The notes: a model not told the origin generated them from the letters alone. DNA of 64,000 nucleotides from Octadecabacter arcticus 238 (GCF_000155735.2 NC_020908.1:811001-875000), one strand, 5' to 3'; shown: positions 18,372 to 28,164, counted from the first letter of the stretch. Numbers and translations are program-made.

Positions 18372-18551
18372 TTCCTCGGTCACCCTGGCAAGTTCGCGCT
18401 TCAATCGTTTGATCTCTGCAGCCTGGTCCAAAACTTCAGCTCTTACATGCGGTGGCTTCGAAAACTGAGCCTTCCACGTGTACAGTGACTTCGTACTTAT
18501 CCCCAGCCGTTCAGCTATTTCGCTGACCGCGTAGCCTCCGTTCCTACGGCG
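18372..18551 (-). pseudogene. IS3-family OrfA fragment
   Basis: The minus strand shows an HTH-type OrfA segment (GYAVSEIAERLGISTKSLY, then TWKAQFSK) followed by a leucine-zipper-like helix (AAEIKRLKRELARVTEER). The N-terminus is replaced by an IS6 remnant and the C-terminus by the IS5 remnant, so neither the frameshift window nor OrfB is present. Confidence 0.75.
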
Positions 18552-18765
18552 TGATTTAGGCTGATGCGAAGTTTGCAAAAGTTCGTCGCCGTCCACGCTT
18601 CTGTTCACAACCATTTCAACCAAGAGCGCCACTTTTACAGCCGATCAAATTTCAAGCTGAACCGTGCCGCCGCTCTTACCGAGTGGCGCGGTCTTGGCGT
18701 AGCCTAACGAATTGAGGTTGCTGGAAAAATGAGACTGGTTCGCTTTTCTCTGATAGTACCCCACC
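18552..18765 (+). pseudogene. IS6-family element, 3' remnant
   Basis: The plus strand encodes the tail of an IS6-type transposase (KFVAVHASVHNHFNQER, then NFKLNRAAALTEWRGLGVA) and the right end with GAGACTGGTTCGC before an altered terminal repeat. It corresponds to 41362-41572 of the better preserved copy. Everything upstream is lost at the junction with the IS3 fragment. Confidence 0.75.
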
Positions 18766-18771
18766 CGTCCT

Positions 18772-19830
18772 TCAACGTTTCAAATGTTGCAGAGATTTGC
18801 GCAAGACAAGTTCTGCATCAATCCGTATCGTCTGAGCTGGGAGCTTCGGTGATCCTAGGTGTGCGAGCATCAGCTCGCCAGCAGCCTTGCCTATTTTGTC
18901 CAATCGCATTCGCACTGTCGTAAGCGGCGGATCAATCATATCGACCAAGGGAATGTCGTTATAGCCAGAAATTGAGATATCCCCAGGAATTTTCAACCCT
19001 TCCTCTCGGCATGCTCTGATTGCGCCTATTGCAACAAGGTCATTCACACAAATGATTGCGTCCGGTAATTGGTCATCCGCAGTCAGAAGTGCTTTTGTCG
19101 CTTCGAGGCCTTCGTCAGCTGACATACGCTCTACAAAGGCGATTCTGTGGTCTGGTAATACAATCCCGTGCTCAGTCAGGGTGTGTCGAATTCCCCACCA
19201 TCGTTCCCTAGCTGTCGACAGGTTTTGTGGCGCAAGGATGACCGCAATATCCCTATGGCCCGAAGTGAGCACCTGTCGGGTAAGGGTCTGCATCCCACCA
19301 AGACAGTCGTTGACGACTGCTGGTGTTTCCTCAGTCTGCGTCTGTCGAAGAACAGACACCAGTGGTATGCCTAAATCTTGGCATCTTGCAACGATCGGAT
19401 CTTCCAATCGCGTTGTTGCAACAAAAATACCATCAACAAGCCGCGACGCCATTTTGTTGATGATATTCATTTCGACTTCAATGTCATAGCCAGTGTTTCC
19501 TACCAGAACAACGAAGCCTTCAGGCGAAAGAACCGCTTCGATGGCATTCAGGATTGGTGGATAAACCGGGTCACTCATGTCGTGAACAATCAAGCCGATT
19601 GACCGCGTGGACTTCGTGCGCATGCTCGCCGCGATTGTGTTTGGCTGATACCCAAGCTCCTGCGCTACTGTCCGGACGTGTTCAGCCACCACATCAGATA
19701 TTCGGCCCTTTGATCCAGGCCGCAAGACGCGCGAAACCGTGGAATAATGGACACCTGATGCCGCCGCTACATCCGCCAGTTTAATCCTACCGGGCCTTGT
19801 CGCTGTCGCGTGTTTCTTGGCAGCACACAT
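18772..19830 (-). CDS. LacI-family transcriptional regulator
   Basis: The 352-residue cytoplasmic repressor has an N-terminal LacI HTH (KLADVAAASGVHYSTVSRVL, residues about 17-36), a hinge region, and a periplasmic-binding-protein-like effector domain with IGLIVHDMSDPVYPP and the SISGYNDIPL and TTVRM segments near the C-terminus. The HTH of LacI proteins binds palindromic operators, and the effector is usually a sugar or small carbon source. The nearest same-strand genes are the malonate genes 900 bp upstream, but IS remnants lie between, so its targets cannot be assigned. Confidence 0.9.
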   Translation of the reverse strand: MCAAKKHATATRPGRIKLADVAAASGVHYSTVSRVLRPGSKGRISDVVAEHVRTVAQELGYQPNTIAASMRTKSTRSIGLIVHDMSDPVYPPILNAIEAVLSPEGFVVLVGNTGYDIEVEMNIINKMASRLVDGIFVATTRLEDPIVARCQDLGIPLVSVLRQTQTEETPAVVNDCLGGMQTLTRQVLTSGHRDIAVILAPQNLSTARERWWGIRHTLTEHGIVLPDHRIAFVERMSADEGLEATKALLTADDQLPDAIICVNDLVAIGAIRACREEGLKIPGDISISGYNDIPLVDMIDPPLTTVRMRLDKIGKAAGELMLAHLGSPKLPAQTIRIDAELVLRKSLQHLKR

Positions 19831-19875
19831 TTTCGAACCACTTCATCGTCAATTATTCCAAGCGAGCACTATATA

Positions 19876-19904
19876 CAATCATCTAGATGACCAAAGTCAA
19901 GATG
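19876..19904. repeat. 29-bp duplicate of a segment of the histidine phosphatase gene
   Basis: Twenty-nine bases here are identical to 34555-34583 inside the histidine phosphatase gene, starting CAATCATCTAGATGACC. The matching codons read PHLDFGHLDDC on the minus strand. The adjacent sequence is an IS256-type remnant. Confidence 0.85.
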
Positions 19905-20372
19905 GGGGACTTCTGCGGCTGGAAGGATCGCAAGAACTTCGCCAAGGACCTGAAGTGGATTTATTAGGCCACCGATGACGTTGAGGCCGAAAAAGCCCTG
20001 GCGGACTTTGAGGCGGAATGGGGCCAGAAATACCCCTTCATCGGCCCGAGCTGGCGGCGCGCATGGCAAGAAGTGATCCCGTTCTTTGCTTTCTTACGAG
20101 CCGTGCGCAAAATCATCTACACAACGAATGCTATCGAAAGCCTGAACCGCGTGATCCGCAAAACCACCAAAACACGCGGCGGCTTTCCAACAGACGATGC
20201 CGCAACCAAGCTAATCTATCTCGCGATCCGCAGTTTCGAGAAGGCTGGCAGATGCGTCAGAGAATGGGTTGCTGCCCGCAATCAGTTCGCTATCCTATAC
20301 CCAGAACGGTTCAACAGATGACCCGTCAAACCTGCATGGGCTGAGCCTCATACACAGAGTTTCGGATACTCC
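19905..20372 (+). pseudogene. Second type of IS256-family transposase, C-terminal remnant
   Basis: The frame reads CGWKDRKNFAKDLKWIY, a TAG in place of the usual Gln, then EWGQKYPFIGPSWRRAW, IIYTTNAIESLNRVIRK and GGFPTDDAATKLIYLAIR. This is a different IS256 lineage from the three complete copies. The N-terminal two thirds, including both catalytic Asp, are missing. The terminal repeat region TCGGATACTCCC is preserved at the right edge. Confidence 0.8.
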
Positions 20373-20374
20373 CG

Positions 20375-20589
20375 CCATGCTTCGATTTAGGGGGATGCGA
20401 ACTTTACAGAAATTCGTCGCCGTCCACGCTTGTGTTCACAACCATTTCAACCAAGAGCGCCATCTCTACAACCGATCAAATTTCAAGTTGGACCGCGCCG
20501 CCGCTTTTGTTGAGTGGTGGCAACTGTGTGCAGCGTAAAGGGTACTTAATTACTCTTGTAGAGACTGGTTAGCATTCGTCTGACTGCAC
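20375..20589 (+). pseudogene. IS6-family element, 3' remnant
   Basis: This is the tail of an IS6-type transposase (MLRFRGMRTLQKFVAVHAC to AAFVEWWQLCAA) and the right end with GAGACTGGTTAGCATTCGTCTGACTGCACC. It is more diverged than the 41-kb copy and joins the IS256-type remnant directly. Confidence 0.75.
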
Positions 20590-20598
20590 CCCTCCACT

Positions 20599-20700
20599 AA
20601 TGTGGTCGGGCGTCTGTTTGGCAGTGTGAAGTCGCTGTCGATGGTGAGTGATCCGCCCTATGGCGAGGAGTATCACCCGTCCTGGCGCAACCAAACATAC
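20599..20700 (+). pseudogene. DNA methyltransferase fragment
   Basis: About 34 codons read VVGRLFGSVKSLSMVSDPPYG and continue EEYHPSWRNQT, the catalytic DPPY neighbourhood of a ParB-type or N6-adenine/N4-cytosine methylase. It lacks a start, the SAM-binding motif and any C-terminus. It belongs to a different subfamily from the complete methylase at 38.2 kb. Confidence 0.6.
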
Positions 20701-20748
20701 CACGCACGGTGGTCGTCTTTGGTGCAAAAAAACCGTGATAGCCAAGAC

Positions 20749-22257
20749 TTAAAAGTCCGTGCCATAAGTCTCTCGTAAAACGTTTTTTTGCACTTTTCCC
20801 ATAGTGTTACGTGGCAGCTGTGCAACCATTATTAATTTGCTGGGTTGTTTGAACTTGGCAAGAGATTGAGCAATATTGTCAGAGATCTGCTCGAGGTCTG
20901 GCATTCTACCCTTTTCGGCTACGATCAGGGCGATTATAGATTCACCTAGATCAGAATGTGGGATCCCAATTACGGCGCTTTCCAGGACATCTTGCTGATC
21001 ATTAATCAACATCTCGATCTCTTTGGGGTAAATATTGTAACCACCTGCGATGATGAGGTCCTTATCGCGACCAACGATTTTGAGATATCCATCTTCATCA
21101 ATCTGACCTAGATCACCAGTGATAAAGAAGCCGTTTTCGCGTAATTCTTCCGAAGTCTTTTCTGGCATTTTCCAATAGCCCTTGAACACATTTGGCCCAC
21201 TTACTTCGATTTGCCCAATGTCACCGTTGGGCAAGGTTTTTCCTGTCGCAGTGTCGGTAATTTTGAGTATAACTCCCGGTAAAGGAAAGCCCACTGTTCC
21301 TGCCCGCCGCTCACCTTCAAAAGGGTTTTACGTATTCATATTAGTTTCTGTCATACCATAGCGTTCCAGTATGCGGTGACCAGTGCGCTGTTCAAAAGCC
21401 ACATGGGTTTCGGTCAGTAATGGTGCACTGCCTGATATGAACAAGCGCATGTGTTGTGCGACCTGCATGGAGAAACGCGGATCATCCAACAGGCGGGTAT
21501 AAAATGTAGGTACGCCCATCATCGTCGTCGCACGGTACATATTTTTGATCAAAAAATCGGTGTCGAATTTAGGCATAAAGATTAATGATCCTCCTGCCAA
21601 AAGTGTAATGTTGAGTGCGACAAAAAGCCCATGAGTATGGAAGATTGGTAGCGCATGCAAAAGAACGTCGTCAGCAGTAAAATGCCAAAACTTCGACAGT
21701 GTTTGGGCGTTTGACAGCAAATTAGATTGTGTCAACATTGCCCCCTTAGAGCGTCCAGTCGTGCCCGACGTATAGAGTAACGCAGCAAGATCGTCACCGT
21801 TGCGAGGAACTGTGGTAAAGGAGTCGGATTGATCGTCAGCCAAAACAGCCAGGCTTCCACCACCTTCAGAATTCAACGTTTCCAGTCGAGCACCAGTCGA
21901 TCTAGAAACGACTTTCATTTCCCTATTTCGTATCTCTTGGCACACAAATAAAGCAGCACCGCTGTTTTCAACGAAATAGATAACTTCGTCCGACGTGTAG
22001 GCAGTATTAAGTGGTAAGAATATTAACCCAGCCTGTACACAGGCAGCGTAAAGCGAAACTGCATCAGGCGATTTGTCAATCTGGACTGCGACACGATCAC
22101 CCGGCTTTAGACCCATTGCGATAAACAAGTTTGCAAAACAAGAGCTGCGAGCGAGAAATTCAGCGTGACTAATTGTGTCACCATTAACCAAGTGCAAAAA
22201 AGGCGTCGACTTTTCAGAATGTCGCCCAAATAGCTTGTCGTAGAGGAGATTAGCCAT
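20749..22257 (-). pseudogene. matB: Malonyl-CoA synthetase MatB, single nonsense codon
   Basis: This ANL-superfamily ligase would activate malonate (or methylmalonate) to its CoA thioester with ATP. The AMP-binding loop LLYTSGTTGRSKGAM, the LFISGSAPL segment and YGMTETNMNT are intact, and the C-terminal half has GYWKMPEKT, FFITGDLG, KIVGRDKDLI and a terminal PRNTMGKVQK with the catalytic Lys. A TAA at 21328-21330 interrupts the frame after residue 309, where the family has Ser. Both parts lie in the same frame and total 502 codons plus stop. One base change (TCA to TAA) explains it, so the loss is recent or a sequencing error. Confidence 0.88.
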
Positions 22258-22268
22258 AACACGTTCCC

Positions 22269-23513
22269 TTAAGTATCAATTGTTTCAGTGGCTTGAGCCA
22301 GTGCTGTAATATCAGATGAGGCCGCTATTACAAACGACCCAGAAAAGTGTTCATGATTTTGGTCATTAGTTGGAAGATCATAAAGGTAGTTAGCCATAAC
22401 TCCTCGTGACTGAGTTTGACCTTTAATGGATCTGTCGGCATCGGCATGAACAGCGTGAACTAACGCTCCATTTCCAAGGTGAAATCGTGCGACAGGATCG
22501 AGTGGAGAGCCGTCCAGTCTCTTTGCTTTAATAAGGTAGGCTGCGGCAAGTGATGGCAGCCGTTCGTCCGTTGCAACGTCCTCTAAATTTTCGACCTTGA
22601 GCCATTGTGTGAAACCAGGAATTGGCGATAGCGTCACAAATGTCTTGAGTCTCAGTAATTGACCAGAAAGATCATCCACCACTTGTTTAATCAACAGATT
22701 ACCAAACGAGATACCAGCTAAACCAGCTTGACAATTAGAGATAGAGTAGAAAACAGCCGTATCAGCATTCTCTTCTTCAAGCACGTCGCGCTCCTTAGCG
22801 AGTATTTGTTGGATTGATCCAGGGATACCTTTGGTTAATGCTACTTCAACAAAGATCAGCGGCTCATCCGGCATTGTGGGATGGAAGAAAGCAAAACAGC
22901 GCCTGTCAGACGGTTGGATACGCCTACGCAATGCACTCCAGCTATCGATGGTATGTACTGCCTCATATTCGATAATTTTTTCAAGGATGTGCGCAGGGCT
23001 TTCCCAGTTAATTGGGCGCAAAACAAGGAATCCCCGGTTAAACCAAGATGAGAAGAGATGTCGAAAATCAAGATCAAGTGCGGACAAAGAGGCGTCCGTA
23101 CGCGCAAACTCTAATAAATCTTGACGCATTGCCACAAGGCTGCCTGTCGCCTCTGGCACCTGATTGAGCCGTCGAATCAATTCCTGCCTTGCAGGTTCTG
23201 CTACTTCCATAAAATTACAGTAATTAATCTTTGAAGGATCAGTTTCGTAAGCCTCAAGTGCCGCACGAACATCAACAGGGTTAATATCTAGATCCGCTGC
23301 GAGGTACGAAAAAAAATCTCGTTTCTTAACTTTACACATAGCATTGTAACGGTCAAGAATTTGATGTGCCAAAGTCATACCCCGTACTTCGCCACGATTA
23401 CCAATTAAGTCGGTAATAAGCTCTGCAATTGGTCGGTCGTCCAATTTAGTGTTAAACGTAGCCTTTGATGAACGGTCAAAAATTGTAGATAAAAGATCAG
23501 CCAGTAGACTCAT
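22269..23513 (-). CDS. matA: Malonyl-CoA decarboxylase
   Basis: The 414-residue enzyme converts malonyl-CoA to acetyl-CoA and CO2. It has the helical N-terminal domain and the acyltransferase-like C-terminal domain with the family signature FFHPTMPDEPLIFVEVALT near residue 215-235, followed by YSISNCQAGLAGISFGN and LSPIPGFTQWL. It lies 11 bp upstream of matB and 21 bp downstream of the TRAP permease on the same strand, so the block works as one uptake-and-activation unit for malonate. With matB interrupted, its CoA-ester supply may depend on another ligase. Confidence 0.93.
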   Translation of the reverse strand: MSLLADLLSTIFDRSSKATFNTKLDDRPIAELITDLIGNRGEVRGMTLAHQILDRYNAMCKVKKRDFFSYLAADLDINPVDVRAALEAYETDPSKINYCNFMEVAEPARQELIRRLNQVPEATGSLVAMRQDLLEFARTDASLSALDLDFRHLFSSWFNRGFLVLRPINWESPAHILEKIIEYEAVHTIDSWSALRRRIQPSDRRCFAFFHPTMPDEPLIFVEVALTKGIPGSIQQILAKERDVLEEENADTAVFYSISNCQAGLAGISFGNLLIKQVVDDLSGQLLRLKTFVTLSPIPGFTQWLKVENLEDVATDERLPSLAAAYLIKAKRLDGSPLDPVARFHLGNGALVHAVHADADRSIKGQTQSRGVMANYLYDLPTNDQNHEHFSGSFVIAASSDITALAQATETIDT

Positions 23514-23534
23514 ATTGTGCTTCTCAATACATAT

Positions 23535-25430
23535 TCAAGCAACAAAGTCGCGTTGATTAAATTTCCGGTGACGCCGATTATGGATGCAATAAATTCCAAT
23601 ACCGCCAGCAACACCAACTATGTCTGTTAAAATGGCTGGCTCAATCAAGAGGACACCACTCAAGACAAAGACAGCGCGCTCAATTCCGCTGAGTGGCCGC
23701 TTGATTGCCCCAGCGGTGCCCAAAGAAAATAAAATAACCCCCAACGCCGTTGGGACCGTTGCCACAAAAATTTCCATTGGTTCCCCAAGCAAAAGTAGTT
23801 CTGGGCGCAGAACGAAAGCATAAGCCAGAAAATAAGTTGGTAACGCCATCAGCATTGCAAGAAAACCTGTTTTGAAGGGATCAGATTTTGCTATGCCAGC
23901 AGCCCCAAAGGCGGTCAGCGCAACAGGAGGTGTAATTCCAGCAAAGTTGGAAAAATAAAATATAAACATATGCACAGCGATTAGAGGCAGGCCCAACTGG
24001 CTCAAAGGCGCAGCGACGACGGCTGCCGTAATAATATAAGCTGCCACGCCAGGAGTTCCCATCCCAAGCACAATCGTCACAACCATAGTTGCAAAGAGAG
24101 CAATTAAAGTAGACGCGCTGCCAAGCTGCAATATAACCCCAGCAATTGTGATGCCCCATCCAGTGATAAGTATTGTACCGACCAAGATACCCGAAACAGC
24201 ACAAGCAATTCCGATATCGATAGTCTGACGTGTTAGCCCGTTGGTGAGGTCCAATAGGTTTGGCACATTATAAGCGGAACGATTAGAGACAATACCACCG
24301 ATGCACAGAAGTGCACAAGCCTCCAAAACGCCACGCTCTAAAGGGTAAAGCGTTGTAATTCGCCAAACCAACCAGCCAAGTCCGACAAGCACCGGCCAGT
24401 ACTGCAACACAAGACTACCTATACTTTCCGTTTCCGGTGTTTCTGTCACCTCGATACCAAGACGGCGAGTGAGAGCAAAAAGATATGTACCAACAGTAAG
24501 ATAATAAAGAAGAGCGGGAATTATCGCTGCTGCGACAATTGTGAGGTAGGGTACACCTGTATATTCTGCCATGATCAATGCGCCCGCACCCATTATTGGC
24601 GGTGTCAGGGCGCCCGCTGTTGAGGCAACAGACTCAATTGCTCCAGCCTGACGACGCGAAAAGCCAGCCCGAATAATCCATGGTATAGTAAACTGCCCCG
24701 TCACCATGACGTTGGCCATGTTTGAGCCAGAAAGAGATCCAAACAATGCTGATGGGATTACTGCCATATAGGCAGGGCCACCGCGCAAGCCGCCTGCGGC
24801 CGCCATGGACACTCTCATGAAAAACTCACGACCACCCGCCAATAGAAGGCATTGTCCAAATAACAAAAAGACAAAAATCCATCGCATTGCGACCTGTATC
24901 GGCTGCGAAAATACGCCAAGCTCGGTCTGGAACATCGAACCAATAACACGGCGGAGCGACAATTGTGGTACGATGTGCCACTCCGGTGGAAGATAATTAG
25001 CAGATACGCAGATTAGAAGTGCTGTGAGAGCAATCCCAGGCAGGATAGGACCGATCACTCGTCGCCCTGCTTCAAGTAACAGCGTCAGAAACAAGATTCC
25101 GACAGTGATATCTTCTTGGGAAGGCACACTACCCCGTCGTAAGAATTGTACGAAGTCAACGTAAAAATATGCATACAAAAAGGGTATTATTGAAAGGCCT
25201 GCCAGCACCCAGTCTATTAGCACTACGCGATCACGTGCTCCAGTCCCTTTGGGATTTGAAAAGCCAAATCCGATGAACGCCATAGACATCACTACGCATG
25301 CAAACATTAATGAATGAAGATATGGGCTGATTGGCTCAATATAGAGAAAGTAGAGTTGCCCGGCGATGAAACCGCCGGACATAATCTGGAACACAAGCCC
25401 ATCAGCGCGCCCAAGGCGCCGAGCAATCAT
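23535..25430 (-). CDS. TRAP transporter fused permease (DctQM type, TAXI partner)
   Basis: The 631-residue inner-membrane protein contains the 4-TM small and 12-TM large TRAP permease domains in one chain. It is strongly hydrophobic, with the DctM-type segments GSNMANVMVTGQFTIPWII, GALTPPIMGAGALIMAEY and NFAGITPPVALTAFGAAGI. A TTG at 25469 is in frame, but the ATG at 25430 with an AGGTG five bases upstream gives a better N-terminus. It pairs with the TAXI binding protein immediately upstream, and the downstream malonate enzymes make malonate or a related dicarboxylate the likely cargo. Confidence 0.92.
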   Translation of the reverse strand: MIARRLGRADGLVFQIMSGGFIAGQLYFLYIEPISPYLHSLMFACVVMSMAFIGFGFSNPKGTGARDRVVLIDWVLAGLSIIPFLYAYFYVDFVQFLRRGSVPSQEDITVGILFLTLLLEAGRRVIGPILPGIALTALLICVSANYLPPEWHIVPQLSLRRVIGSMFQTELGVFSQPIQVAMRWIFVFLLFGQCLLLAGGREFFMRVSMAAAGGLRGGPAYMAVIPSALFGSLSGSNMANVMVTGQFTIPWIIRAGFSRRQAGAIESVASTAGALTPPIMGAGALIMAEYTGVPYLTIVAAAIIPALLYYLTVGTYLFALTRRLGIEVTETPETESIGSLVLQYWPVLVGLGWLVWRITTLYPLERGVLEACALLCIGGIVSNRSAYNVPNLLDLTNGLTRQTIDIGIACAVSGILVGTILITGWGITIAGVILQLGSASTLIALFATMVVTIVLGMGTPGVAAYIITAAVVAAPLSQLGLPLIAVHMFIFYFSNFAGITPPVALTAFGAAGIAKSDPFKTGFLAMLMALPTYFLAYAFVLRPELLLLGEPMEIFVATVPTALGVILFSLGTAGAIKRPLSGIERAVFVLSGVLLIEPAILTDIVGVAGGIGIYCIHNRRHRKFNQRDFVA

Positions 25431-25488
25431 TCTGCACCTACTTGGTGAAGTATTAAAGAGGGAGGGCAAGTGTTAGACATAATTTACC

Positions 25489-26475
25489 TCATAGAGCTTC
25501 AAGAATACCAATTTCGACGAAGTAACGTTGGGCGCCGGGATGGAAATCCATCAATACTGCTTGCATCCGTACAAGCTCCTCATTGAGAAACTCTTGGGAG
25601 ACGTGGCGGATAACCAGCTCTTCTTTGTTTTCCCAGACAGCCTTGACCATCGCGTACGCGAGATCATCAGGCAACGAGGTGGTTGCCCAAAAATGAGTTG
25701 CCCCACCGGTCCAGAGCGCATTGCCCTCTTGGCCCTCATAGAGATCATCTCGTAAAAAACCCGCATGAAAGTAGGGATAAGCTTGTGTGACCATTTCCAT
25801 GTCTGCTTCCGCAAAGGGTACGAAGCGTAGACCGCGAGTTGCCGCTTGCTCTGATATCCGGCCGGTTGGGTGCGCGGTGCCCCAGATGACTGCATCGGCC
25901 ATGCCAGAAGAGAGAGCGCCAAACATTTGATCAACAGCGCTACGCTGCACATTTTCAAAGTCGTCATCCGCTAAGCCCATTGCTGTGAGTGTCTGTGAGG
26001 CGGTTGCTTCGGCACCGGATCCAATTGGACCCATAGCGATCCGCTTGCCGACAAGATCACGAAATGTCTGTATGTCGCTATCAGCGGGGACCATCGTACC
26101 AATTTCCCAAGTATAACTAGGAAAAAGTGCAACAAGCTGTTCTTGTGGATCCTCGCCATCAGCCGCAAATTTGCCATAGCGCAGTGAATAGGCAGCAAGA
26201 GAATTGCCGTTGGCCAATTCAACTTCGCCAACAGACAGCAGCCGTGCATTCTCTAATCCGCCTTGTGTAGCGGTGAGCGCAATGGAGATACCGGGAACCT
26301 CTCGCTCAATTATTTCCTTGAATCCCACTGAGATTGGGTAGATTGCATGTACAGGCTGTGATGCTGCCATGCGCAACGAGACATTATCACCCGGCGTCCA
26401 GTCTTGTGCCGAAAGCGGTAATGCTACTGTAGTGAGTGCTATTACCGAAAGAAATTTTAGATGTTTCAAAATCAT
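25489..26475 (-). CDS. TAXI-family TRAP transporter solute-binding protein
   Basis: The 328-residue periplasmic receptor has a signal peptide (hydrophobic stretch then LSAQD) and the TAXI-type fold, with SLRMAASQPVHAIYPISVG at the start of the mature part and the RDLVGKRIAMGPIGSGAEAT and QTLTAMGL segments. It feeds the fused permease 20 bp downstream. The IS30 copy 2 left end lies only 58 bp upstream of its start, replacing the native upstream region. In the ancestor it followed the dehydratase small-subunit gene by 39 bp, so its original promoter was probably far upstream. Confidence 0.92.
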   Translation of the reverse strand: MILKHLKFLSVIALTTVALPLSAQDWTPGDNVSLRMAASQPVHAIYPISVGFKEIIEREVPGISIALTATQGGLENARLLSVGEVELANGNSLAAYSLRYGKFAADGEDPQEQLVALFPSYTWEIGTMVPADSDIQTFRDLVGKRIAMGPIGSGAEATASQTLTAMGLADDDFENVQRSAVDQMFGALSSGMADAVIWGTAHPTGRISEQAATRGLRFVPFAEADMEMVTQAYPYFHAGFLRDDLYEGQEGNALWTGGATHFWATTSLPDDLAYAMVKAVWENKEELVIRHVSQEFLNEELVRMQAVLMDFHPGAQRYFVEIGILEAL

Positions 26476-26533
26476 AGTATTAGTATCCTTTGGTTGATGT
26501 TTTCGTTTCGTTTCCTAAACTTTTTGTCCAGAG

Positions 26534-27619
26534 CTTAGGCTCAAGTTTCAAATGCAACACTCAGAGCCCTTTGGGCATAGGATGTTGTGATGGACATACG
26601 AAGCAAGCACCTCAGCAGCGAGGACCGTGGCGTGATATTAGCCGAGCATAATAGGGGCAGCAGTCAGCGGTTGATCGGCCAGCTTTTGCATCGCCCGGCG
26701 AGCACGATCTGCCGTGAGCTGGCGCGAGGTCGGCAGGAAGACGGCAGCTATTGCCCGCAAGCGGCGCGGCAGGCCTATGATGCCCGGCGTGCGCGCTGCC
26801 GCCGCAAGCGCAAGCTTGTGGAGGGGAGCGATCTTAATCGTTTCGTTCATGGCAAGCTCGTACATCTGCACTGGTCGCCTGAGCAGATTGCGCAGAGACT
26901 GCGTCTCATGAAGCCTGATGATCCATCCGCCCATGTGAGCCATGAGACCATCTATGCCGCGATTTACGCGCAGCCACGTGGTGGGCTGAAGGCGGCGATG
27001 ATCGAGGCGTTGCGTCAAGCGAAGCCTAAGCGTGGGCTCAAGCGCAGGACAGCGGCGGGCAGTGCTATGGTCCCGGAATCATTGCGCATTATCAACCGCC
27101 CTGAAGAGATCGAAGCGCGACTGGTACCAGGCCATTGGGAGGGCGACCTCATCAAGGGCGCATTCAATCGCTCGTCAGTGGGGACCTTGGTCGAGCGCAA
27201 GACACGCTTTGTCATTCTTTGCAAAATGGACGGCAATGGGGCCGAGGCCGCGCTCGACAGCTTCACCCGCCAGATGAGACGACTACCCGCTGCTTTGCGC
27301 AAGAGCATGACCTACGACCGCGGCTCCGAAATGGCCTGCCACCCCGAACTCGCCAGACGGTTGAAGATCGATATCTGGTTCTGCGATCCGCATGCGCCTT
27401 GGCAGCGTGGCAGCAACGAGAACACCAACGGACTGCTGCGTCAGTACATGCCCAAAGGAACTGACCTGAACGGTGCAAGCCAAACATGGCTGAACGACGT
27501 TGCAAACCTGATGAACAACCGTCCGAGAAAAACTCTCGGTTGGAGAACACCCGCTGAAGCCATGGCCGACGAAATCGCGGCCTTCAAATCAACCGTTGCA
27601 CTTGATGTTTGAATCCAAG
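26534..27619 (+). mobile_element. IS30-family insertion sequence, copy 2 (1,086 bp)
   Basis: The element is flanked by an exact 3-bp direct repeat, GAG (26531-26533 and 27620-27622), and has the same ends and length as copy 1. It is inserted into the last codons of the dehydratase small-subunit gene. It is oriented opposite to the surrounding operon, so it likely blocks transcription into the TAXI, TRAP, matA and matB genes unless a promoter in the IS or its flank drives them. Confidence 0.95.
26587..27612 (+). CDS. IS30-family transposase, copy 2
   Basis: This intact 341-residue DDE transposase carries the same HTH, WEGDLIKGA, TYDRGSEM and RGSNENTNG motifs as copy 1, from which it differs visibly only at RCRRKRK. 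The stop lies seven bases before the right end of the element. Confidence 0.95.
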   Translation: MMDIRSKHLSSEDRGVILAEHNRGSSQRLIGQLLHRPASTICRELARGRQEDGSYCPQAARQAYDARRARCRRKRKLVEGSDLNRFVHGKLVHLHWSPEQIAQRLRLMKPDDPSAHVSHETIYAAIYAQPRGGLKAAMIEALRQAKPKRGLKRRTAAGSAMVPESLRIINRPEEIEARLVPGHWEGDLIKGAFNRSSVGTLVERKTRFVILCKMDGNGAEAALDSFTRQMRRLPAALRKSMTYDRGSEMACHPELARRLKIDIWFCDPHAPWQRGSNENTNGLLRQYMPKGTDLNGASQTWLNDVANLMNNRPRKTLGWRTPAEAMADEIAAFKSTVALDV

Positions 27620-28164
27620 GAGTGATTGCGTTCACGAGACTGTTTTTGCTGCTTCAGCCTCGCCTTGAACATTGGTGGCCAACCTCCTGCCATAATTATG
27701 GCGCGAGCATGCACTGGTATTGGAGCGAAGTTTAACTCTTCGCCACTCGTCACATTTAGGACTGAGCCTGTCTCGAAATCTACTCGCAGAATATCACCCT
27801 GTGTGGTTTGCGCGCGCAACCCCGGACAACTCGGCAGCAAGGGAACCCCGGCGTTGATCGCCAGGCGATAGCTTGAACTAGGTATACTTTCAGTCAGGAG
27901 CCCAATTCTTGCACCTTGCAGCCCAATGAATCCTTGAATGTGTGGATTGCCTTGGGCGAACCGACGTCCAGTTACTATCAGGTCCCCAGGAGTTAATTGG
28001 TCGGCAAGCGCTTCATCCAGACCTTTGAAAATTTGATGGCGCAAGATCTCCGGATCACTCTCCCGCGACAAGGCGAACTCCAGCGCCATCAGATGCCCAT
28101 CGTTGGCAATGTCATTCCCAAGGATGAACGCGCGACCTTCCATCTGCATTGCTGTTTTGATCAA
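27589..28164 (-). CDS. Aconitase-type (LeuD-like) dehydratase small subunit, C-terminus altered by IS30
   Basis: The 191-residue product has the swivelling-domain fold of the isopropylmalate/2,3-dimethylmalate dehydratase small subunits, with RAFILGNDIANDGH near the start, LIVTGRRFAQGNP and SYRLAINAGVPLLPSC. It overlaps the large subunit by four bases and should form a heterodimer with it. The last nine residues (LDSNIKCNG) come from the IS30 right end. Removing the IS and one GAG restores GQKV and a stop, so only four native residues were replaced and activity may survive. The exact hydroxy-acid substrate is not evident. Confidence 0.85.
   Translation of the reverse strand: MIKTAMQMEGRAFILGNDIANDGHLMALEFALSRESDPEILRHQIFKGLDEALADQLTPGDLIVTGRRFAQGNPHIQGFIGLQGARIGLLTESIPSSSYRLAINAGVPLLPSCPGLRAQTTQGDILRVDFETGSVLNVTSGEELNFAPIPVHARAIIMAGGWPPMFKARLKQQKQSRERNHSLDSNIKCNG

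Noticed and set aside
20730..20740. CCGTGATAGCC resembling the left flank of palindromic copy A
   Set aside because: Only 11 bases match, with no hairpin or right-hand part, so it was treated as coincidence.
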